This document shows, piece after piece, positions 60,113 to 64,000 of a stretch of DNA of 64,000 bases (position 1 is its first letter; every line of letters begins with the position of its first letter). Both the position numbers and the translations under genes were made by a program. The stretch is from Enterobacter sp. Cy-643 (GTDB taxonomy: Bacteria > Pseudomonadota > Gammaproteobacteria > Enterobacterales > Enterobacteriaceae): assembly GCF_011752815.1 (NCBI RefSeq), contig NZ_VWWV01000006.1:111955-175954 (forward strand), read 5' to 3'. Under the pieces are notes generated by a model that saw nothing but the letters and a program-made list of their open reading frames with translations, was not told the DNA's origin and ran no database searches.

Positions 60113-60598
60113 TTATTGATATTTTATCAGCTCCCCTTTTTCGCTTAATCGGTATTGACCATCACGAAAAATAACTACTGTATTTTTATATCTATCCTGC
60201 CACACCGTAAAAGCTTTATCTTTATCGATGCAATTTAACGGAGGCTCCAGATCGTTAAAACATAGCCGATCGTAACCATCGGTTTCTACATAACCGTCCC
60301 CAAAATACCAAAATGTAATTACATAAAAACCATCCTTGTCTGGCCCTGGAGCACCATATTTTTCTTTGAGCATATCTTTATTTTTCAACCACCAGTGTAC
60401 TTTCCCTTTTTTTGTAAAAGGAAAATTTTCCACTAATACATCGCTGTAACTATTTCTCTGATGCACAGCAACAATTTCTACCGGTCGAAATGCTAACCAT
60501 AAGCAGCATGCTGCCAATAGGCTGCCAGCTAGAAACTTCAGATTCCTTATTATGTTACTTTTCACTTTGATCACCCCAATAAACGGACTACAAGCCAA
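60113..60598 (-). CDS. DUF943 family membrane protein, module C, type 1
   Basis: 161 residues from ATG 60598; a GTG start a few codons in (VKSNIIRNLKFLAG) is equally likely. Very close to the module B type 1 protein from LKFLAGSLLA onward, including the identical ending YRLSEKGELIKYQ. Differences cluster in the segment after WWLKNKDMLKEKYG (PGPDKDGFYVITFW). One membrane helix and an extracytoplasmic domain are predicted. Confidence 0.82.
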   Translation of the reverse strand: MACSPFIGVIKVKSNIIRNLKFLAGSLLAACCLWLAFRPVEIVAVHQRNSYSDVLVENFPFTKKGKVHWWLKNKDMLKEKYGAPGPDKDGFYVITFWYFGDGYVETDGYDRLCFNDLEPPLNCIDKDKAFTVWQDRYKNTVVIFRDGQYRLSEKGELIKYQ

Positions 60599-60636
60599 AA
60601 TATTTTCCGTTTATTCAAAACTTCAGAAACTATATT

Positions 60637-61098
60637 CTAATATTCAAGCCTGACAATCTTACCGTTCTCTTCCTCTCGATAAATAGCATCATCCACAGTA
60701 AATGTAATTCCTCTGTTTTTACTATTCCTTATAGTAAAAACAGAGTTTTTATCAATGCAGTTTATTTTGGTATTCATATCATCAAAACAAAGCCTGTCAT
60801 ACTTACCCTCTTCTTTATAGCCATCCTTAAATAGCCAAATAGTGATGGTAAAACCGCCGTAAGATGCAGGTTTTGGAATATCATAGTTTGCTTTGAGCGC
60901 ATCCTTATTTTTTAACCACCAGTCAATCTTACCTTTGTCCGTGAATGGAAAGCTTTTGACCAAAATACTGCTATAGTTATTTCTCTGATGAACTGCGACG
61001 ATTTCAACAGGGCGAAATGATAGCCATGATAAATATATCAACGCTATAATTCCAATCAGAGAGAAAAGAACCATCATTATTTTATTTTTTAACTGCAT
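60637..61098 (-). CDS. DUF943 family membrane protein, module C, type 2
   Basis: 153 residues from MQLKNKIMMVLFSLIGIIAL. One N-terminal helix, then SFRPVEIVAVHQRNNYSSIL, WWLKNKDALKANYDIPKP, GYKEEGKYDRLCFDD and NCIDKNS. It overlaps the intact DUF3289 gene by 17 bases. The family core is shared with modules A and B while the C-terminal third differs, as expected of partners matched to different toxins. Confidence 0.83.
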   Translation of the reverse strand: MQLKNKIMMVLFSLIGIIALIYLSWLSFRPVEIVAVHQRNNYSSILVKSFPFTDKGKIDWWLKNKDALKANYDIPKPASYGGFTITIWLFKDGYKEEGKYDRLCFDDMNTKINCIDKNSVFTIRNSKNRGITFTVDDAIYREEENGKIVRLEY

Positions 61099-61933
61099 TT
61101 CGCCTTCCAACAATATGAATAGTGGCTTCCATATTGGTAATAAAGGGTTTGAAGGAAAACTCGCTGTAACGTTGCAGGACAAACCATATACGAAATAATC
61201 GAATGCTTTTGAATTTTATTTTTAGAATATCATCATCATCCAACCCAAAATGGTCCTGAACTTTATAGTGAACTTCAGCGTGATATTTTTCGTTATCAAC
61301 CGTTAGGGACTTAATTGTGATATGCGTTGCCCAGGTATCATGCACGGTAATTCCCATACCATTCACCCGATCCTGGAGGCGATCAAATTTTGGCAACTGT
61401 CCTTCCATAATTGCATCAATGAGCTCCTGTTTTTTCTCTACTGGATAACACTTCTTATCCCAATCAATGTAGTCCCTAAAAACCTCCTGTAGACGAAGCC
61501 GCGTACTGTTTTCCTTCGAGCGATCGCTTAATATTTGCTCTTCCAGCGCACTGTTCAGTAATGGATGACTGAAGGACTTCCCGTAACACTTTTGCATGTG
61601 CGTGATCATTAGTTCGATCAAAGAGGTGTAAGGGCCATTCCACGAAAAAGGACGGGATAAATACCTAAACTCATCAAAGAGGATTCCAGCGCACTCCCAT
61701 TTCGTCAGTTTTTTAGCCTCCTTCTTAGGGCGGAAGAACAGCACCATCGGATGCTCATATGAAGAGATCTCCGTCAACATGTAAGGATTTACACTTGTAG
61801 AAATATCTGTCAGGTGGAATTTTGCCTTCAGATCGATTTCGGACAGATCGCCGAACTTCATATCTTCGGCATTTTTGTCATTCATCTTTTTCTGGGTTTC
61901 AAATATTTTGCAGGGAAATTTCAATGCCGACAT
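61082..61933 (-). CDS. DUF3289 family protein, module C, the only intact copy
   Basis: 283 residues. It starts MSALKFPCKIFETQKKMNDK without a signal peptide; the family motif AEDMKFGDLSEIDLKAKFHL is at residues 22-41. A middle region (ECAGILFDEFRYLSRPFSWN) leads to a conserved C-terminal half with GITVHDTWATHITIKS, VHYKVQDHFGLDDDDI and FKPFITNMEATIHI. The conserved His/Asp residues suggest an enzymatic domain, but no function is established. AGGAGGTGA, a near-perfect ribosome site, precedes the start. The coupled DUF943 genes and absence of a signal fit a type VI-type effector; this is inference. Confidence 0.85.
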   Translation of the reverse strand: MSALKFPCKIFETQKKMNDKNAEDMKFGDLSEIDLKAKFHLTDISTSVNPYMLTEISSYEHPMVLFFRPKKEAKKLTKWECAGILFDEFRYLSRPFSWNGPYTSLIELMITHMQKCYGKSFSHPLLNSALEEQILSDRSKENSTRLRLQEVFRDYIDWDKKCYPVEKKQELIDAIMEGQLPKFDRLQDRVNGMGITVHDTWATHITIKSLTVDNEKYHAEVHYKVQDHFGLDDDDILKIKFKSIRLFRIWFVLQRYSEFSFKPFITNMEATIHIVGRRNAVKK

Positions 61934-62100
61934 AAATCACCTCCTTGTATATTGTTGTCTCTATCATCCCGGTAGCCAGACATGATAAGCAGTCTTTAGC
62001 CGCCGTGTAAGTGTTGTACATTATTAAGAGTCTGAATTCAGATTTCTTAATTGGGGTTTTATTCATATCAGAGATGTTAATTTACGTCGTTCCCCAGCGC
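61934..62100. repeat. Module leader repeat, copy C
   Basis: Third copy of the roughly 166-base leader, more than 95 percent identical by eye to copies A and B. The similarity to copy A continues beyond it (TCATTAAAAGGCCATGAGTT, AATTCTATTCACCGGGGCAG) into the acyltransferase fragment. Confidence 0.85.
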
Positions 62101-62176
62101 TCTACGACAAATTCCCTCATTAAAAGGCCATGAGTTATGCTTAATAAAATTAATTCTATTCACCGGGGCAGGCCTC

Positions 62177-62512
62177 ATGAAAAGACGAATAAGCGGCGTC
62201 CACGACGTGATTGCATCTGACGACGTTACCGTGGTTGAACCAGTTAACCTCCACGAATGCACTCTGCAGGACGGCAAAATGGTGGCCGGCGCGCTAAGCG
62301 CCACTCGCCCGTCGAAAGATAAAGGCTCGATTCCATGGCTACTGCTGGCCGGCACTTCAGACGCACAGCCGGGCCTGTTCGCCAACGTGAGCAGCATCCA
62401 GCGCGTGGACACCCGCGGGGGCGTAACCGGCCCCACGGTTTGCGACCCGGCGACCTTTGGCGCGACGCTGAAAGTGCCTTACACGGCGACTTATAAGTTC
62501 TATACGAAGTAG
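62177..62512 (+). CDS. Chimeric ORF: acyltransferase start fused to the DUF3455 C-terminal half
   Basis: 111 codons in one open frame. Codons 1-32 are the acyltransferase N-terminus (SDDVTVVEPVNLHECTLQDG). Then a few sodC codons (DGKMVAG, also in sodC at 55277) lead into the DUF3455 C-terminus ([20 protein letters not shown] to ATYKFYTK). The joints fall at GCAGGACGGCAAAATGGTGG and TGGTGGCCGG. There is no signal peptide, so the secreted domain would stay inside. Probably non-functional, though the frame is open throughout. Confidence 0.8.
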   Translation: MKRRISGVHDVIASDDVTVVEPVNLHECTLQDGKMVAGALSATRPSKDKGSIPWLLLAGTSDAQPGLFANVSSIQRVDTRGGVTGPTVCDPATFGATLKVPYTATYKFYTK

Positions 62513-62520
62513 CAGCCTGA

Positions 62521-62548
62521 AAAGCCCTGGACTTACTGCCAGGGCTTT
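62521..62548 (+). terminator. Terminator after the chimeric ORF
   Basis: AAAGCCCTGG, eight-base loop, CCAGGGCTTT, between convergent reading frames. Confidence 0.75.
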
Positions 62549-62579
62549 ATGCTGCTGGGATCAATTCAGAGAGTAAGCA

Positions 62580-62969
62580 CTAATTCGGGTGCTGAATACT
62601 TATTCCGCCGGAAGCGTTTTCCGTGACAGAAAACTCAGCGGTGACCAGATGAGAGGAAGAATTATCAGATTTTACATCGTAAGCGACTGAGTATTTTTTG
62701 CCGGGAGAGAAGGTAAAACCAAAGGCTGGCAGACAGTCTCCCTTCGCGACATAAACTGGGGCATCATCGAAAGTCTTGTACTGCACGTTCCCATGCCCTT
62801 CGTTAATTTGTACGGCCGTTATGCGCTCGCCGCTGCCAAGCGGAGACACCACGCAAACAATATTGCCTTTGGCCACGACTTCTGCAGGCTGACGCGGCAC
62901 CATTCTGTCGCCCGGACCAGGACACCCGGCCAGCAAGAGCACGGCAGCGGCTAACAAACATTTTCTCAT
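62580..62969 (-). CDS. Small lipoprotein, candidate immunity protein of the metallopeptidase
   Basis: 129 residues. Lipoprotein signal MRKCLLAAAVLLLAGCPGPG with a lipobox LAGC at residue 16. The rest (PAEVVAKGNIVCVVSPLGSG, KGDCLPAFGFTFSPGKKYSV) is a compact beta-rich domain with two further cysteines. It resembles the putative type VI immunity periplasmic lipoproteins annotated beside effectors in other enterobacteria. Its start overlaps the stop of the metallopeptidase gene (ATGA), so the two are made together. Confidence 0.75.
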   Translation of the reverse strand: MRKCLLAAAVLLLAGCPGPGDRMVPRQPAEVVAKGNIVCVVSPLGSGERITAVQINEGHGNVQYKTFDDAPVYVAKGDCLPAFGFTFSPGKKYSVAYDVKSDNSSSHLVTAEFSVTENASGGISIQHPN

Positions 62970-63517
62970 AGCGTTTTTCTCACCTTCCCTGTGACTATTT
63001 TGCGATACAGCACCGGAATTTCACGGATACTTTCTGTACCTCTGTATTTCCCCATCCGCCCGGGCCTTTGGTAGTAGGACCACGCGTCTATACCATAAAC
63101 CAATAACAGCCAGTAATCCGCTAAAATGGAGGCCTGCTGCTCCAGGGAATAATCTGTTAGCGCCTCTTTATCTAATTTATAGGTATATTCAGCCGCCCAG
63201 CTAAAAGCCCCCTTTAGCCTTACCCATTGCCCGTGTTGATGTTGCCACACATGGCCCAGCTCATGGATAAAAACATATTTATCTTCAAGAAAGACGCTGC
63301 CAGATGAGAAATCATCTTTATACATCGTCTTGCGGTACCACAATTCTCCGTTTGGCGTCATCGCGTAGTTTTGTTTCTGCAGGCCGAACGGGAGATAGCT
63401 GTCGCAATGAATCCATACTCGGCTGTAAGAAATTGAATCGCCGAAAACCCGGCGAACCATTGCAATTTCGCCCAATGTCATTCTTCTGAGGCTGCCCTCT
63501 TCCGCCTGTGCGCTCAT
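62966..63517 (-). CDS. HExxH metallopeptidase-like protein, candidate effector
   Basis: 183 residues. The zinc motif is FIHELGHVWQHQHG (near residue 85-98), with the third ligand perhaps in the AAEYTYKL/DYSLEQQA segment. The N-terminal half has VRRVFGDSISYSRVWIHCDS and LWYRKTMYKDD. No signal peptide. Proteins of this type occur next to or at the C-terminus of VgrG/Rhs proteins in enterobacteria. Here there is no VgrG or PAAR beside it, and it is immediately followed by a lipoprotein gene, a typical toxin-immunity layout. The target is unknown. Confidence 0.78.
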   Translation of the reverse strand: MSAQAEEGSLRRMTLGEIAMVRRVFGDSISYSRVWIHCDSYLPFGLQKQNYAMTPNGELWYRKTMYKDDFSSGSVFLEDKYVFIHELGHVWQHQHGQWVRLKGAFSWAAEYTYKLDKEALTDYSLEQQASILADYWLLLVYGIDAWSYYQRPGRMGKYRGTESIREIPVLYRKIVTGKVRKTL

Positions 63518-63730
63518 TCCTTTTCCTTAAGGTTTGCTTTTCCACAGCCTAAAACCAACGCTCAATATAATCTATGTCCCGATTTCTTATTTTTCGATAG
63601 TCAGAATTTGGCGCTTAGAAATTTATGGGATAAAAAAATGTTATGCAGCCGGTGGTTCCAACAAAGTTGTGGCCGTTGGACAGTGACTTCTGTCTAATGG
63701 AGACCACTTTATTCGCCAGGACAAACCAAG

Positions 63731-63910
63731 ATGAAAATCCTGAAAAGCGGCATCCGCGACGTGATTGCCAGCGACGACGTAACGGTTGTTGAACCAGTTA
63801 ACCTCTACGAATGCACATTGCACGACGGCGTATTCGTCGGGCCTTTCGTCGAGATCCAGCGCCACTGCGTGATTGTAAGCATCCCGGCAAACCGGACCAT
63901 TCACATTTAG
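63731..63910 (+). pseudogene. Hexapeptide acyltransferase gene cut by an insertion sequence
   Basis: 59 codons are open; the first 48 (MKILKSGIRDVIASDDVTVV to EIQRHCVI) are the start of a left-handed beta-helix acyltransferase of the kind used in surface-sugar acylation. At about 63874 the sequence changes to IS sequence and the frame soon stops. This is the best surviving copy of the segment seen at 57993 and 62177, so it may be close to the source gene. The rest lies beyond the element, outside the window, if it survives. Confidence 0.8.
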
Positions 63911-64000
63911 AGATCTTCCGGCATACTGATTATGTCCCCGGAGGAGATCGCCATGCGCAAAGCCCGATTCACCGAACACCAGATCATCGCCGTTCTGAAG
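63874..64000 (+). mobile_element. IS3-family insertion sequence, left end
   Basis: The acyltransferase homology stops after CACTGCGTGAT and a new sequence begins TGTAAGCATCCCGGCAAACC, with the 5' TG typical of IS3-family ends. After about 80 bases comes an OrfA start. The element continues past the window, so the right end and target duplication cannot be seen. Confidence 0.75.
63953..64000 (+). CDS. IS3-family transposase OrfA, N-terminus only
   Basis: Sixteen codons, MRKARFTEHQIIAVLK, preceded by GGAGGAGA. This is the beginning of the OrfA helix-turn-helix protein of the IS407/IS1222-like group, in which OrfA binds the ends and OrfAB is made by frameshifting. The remainder lies beyond the right edge. 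Confidence 0.85.
   Translation, partial: MRKARFTEHQIIAVLK

Noticed and set aside
59859..60119. An 86-codon plus-strand frame across the leader and mosaic fragment
   Set aside because: It joins leader, acyltransferase, sodC and hairpin sequence; a by-product of the fusion, without a ribosome site.
57749..62100. Three regularly placed repeats considered as a CRISPR-like array
   Set aside because: The repeats are about 166 bases and 2 kb apart, each in front of the same kind of gene, and no cas genes are present.

Overview
The window is chromosomal DNA from a member of the Enterobacteriaceae. The left 20 kb follows the Escherichia coli 68-minute order almost gene for gene (ygiQ remnant, ftsP, plsC, parC, ygiW, qseBC, mdaB, ygiN, parE, yqiA, cpdA, yqiB, nudF, tolC, ygiBC, ygiD, ribB, ubiK), while the fimbrial cluster is of the Salmonella type. 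The species cannot be fixed from sequence reading alone. Something near Enterobacter, Cedecea, Lelliottia or Buttiauxella would fit.

Layout. 1-20.6 kb: conserved core, with a cut-off HAD phosphatase at the left edge, a decayed ygiQ, both topoisomerase IV subunits, the QseBC two-component system, TolC, and ribB behind an FMN riboswitch. 20.6-26.1 kb: an amidohydrolase/MHS-transporter pair with a divergent LysR regulator, then an orphan chemoreceptor with a near-perfect sigma-28 promoter. 26.2-36.5 kb: a complete Salmonella-type type 1 fimbrial locus, with regulators fimW, an EAL-domain gene, fimY and fimZ converging on the structural operon fimAICDHF. 36.5-43.8 kb: nepI, tauABCD (taurine sulfur) and murQP (MurNAc) with duplicated operators but no murR. 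43.8-47.5 kb: a MetC-like C-S lyase, a dicarboxylate/amino-acid symporter family carrier and a LysR regulator. 47.5-54.6 kb: small accessory units, namely topAI with a leader peptide and hairpin, glgS, an MFS/ArsR-rhodanese pair, an ExoY-like nucleotidyl cyclase, yegP, and a Crp-like regulator/nucleoside phosphorylase/PnuC set. 55.0-56.1 kb: sodC overlapping a DUF3455 gene.

56.1-64 kb is the most unusual part. Three direct copies of an AT-rich minus-strand module (DUF3289 gene followed by one or two DUF943 membrane-protein genes) are separated by GC-rich plus-strand debris. That debris is built from pieces of sodC, the DUF3455 gene, its hairpin and a hexapeptide acyltransferase. Visible joints fall at short homologies. 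One module is intact, two carry frameshifts or deletions, and a fourth copy survives as a short relic. Next to it is a HExxH metallopeptidase overlapping a small lipoprotein gene, then an acyltransferase gene cut by an IS3-family element that runs off the right edge. No secretion apparatus is present. My reading, which is inference, is a satellite array of antibacterial effector and immunity genes that expands by module duplication and decays by slippage.

The other standout is the ExoY-like protein at about 50.5-51.7 kb, which keeps all six residues known to matter for nucleotidyl cyclase activity yet has no secretion locus beside it.
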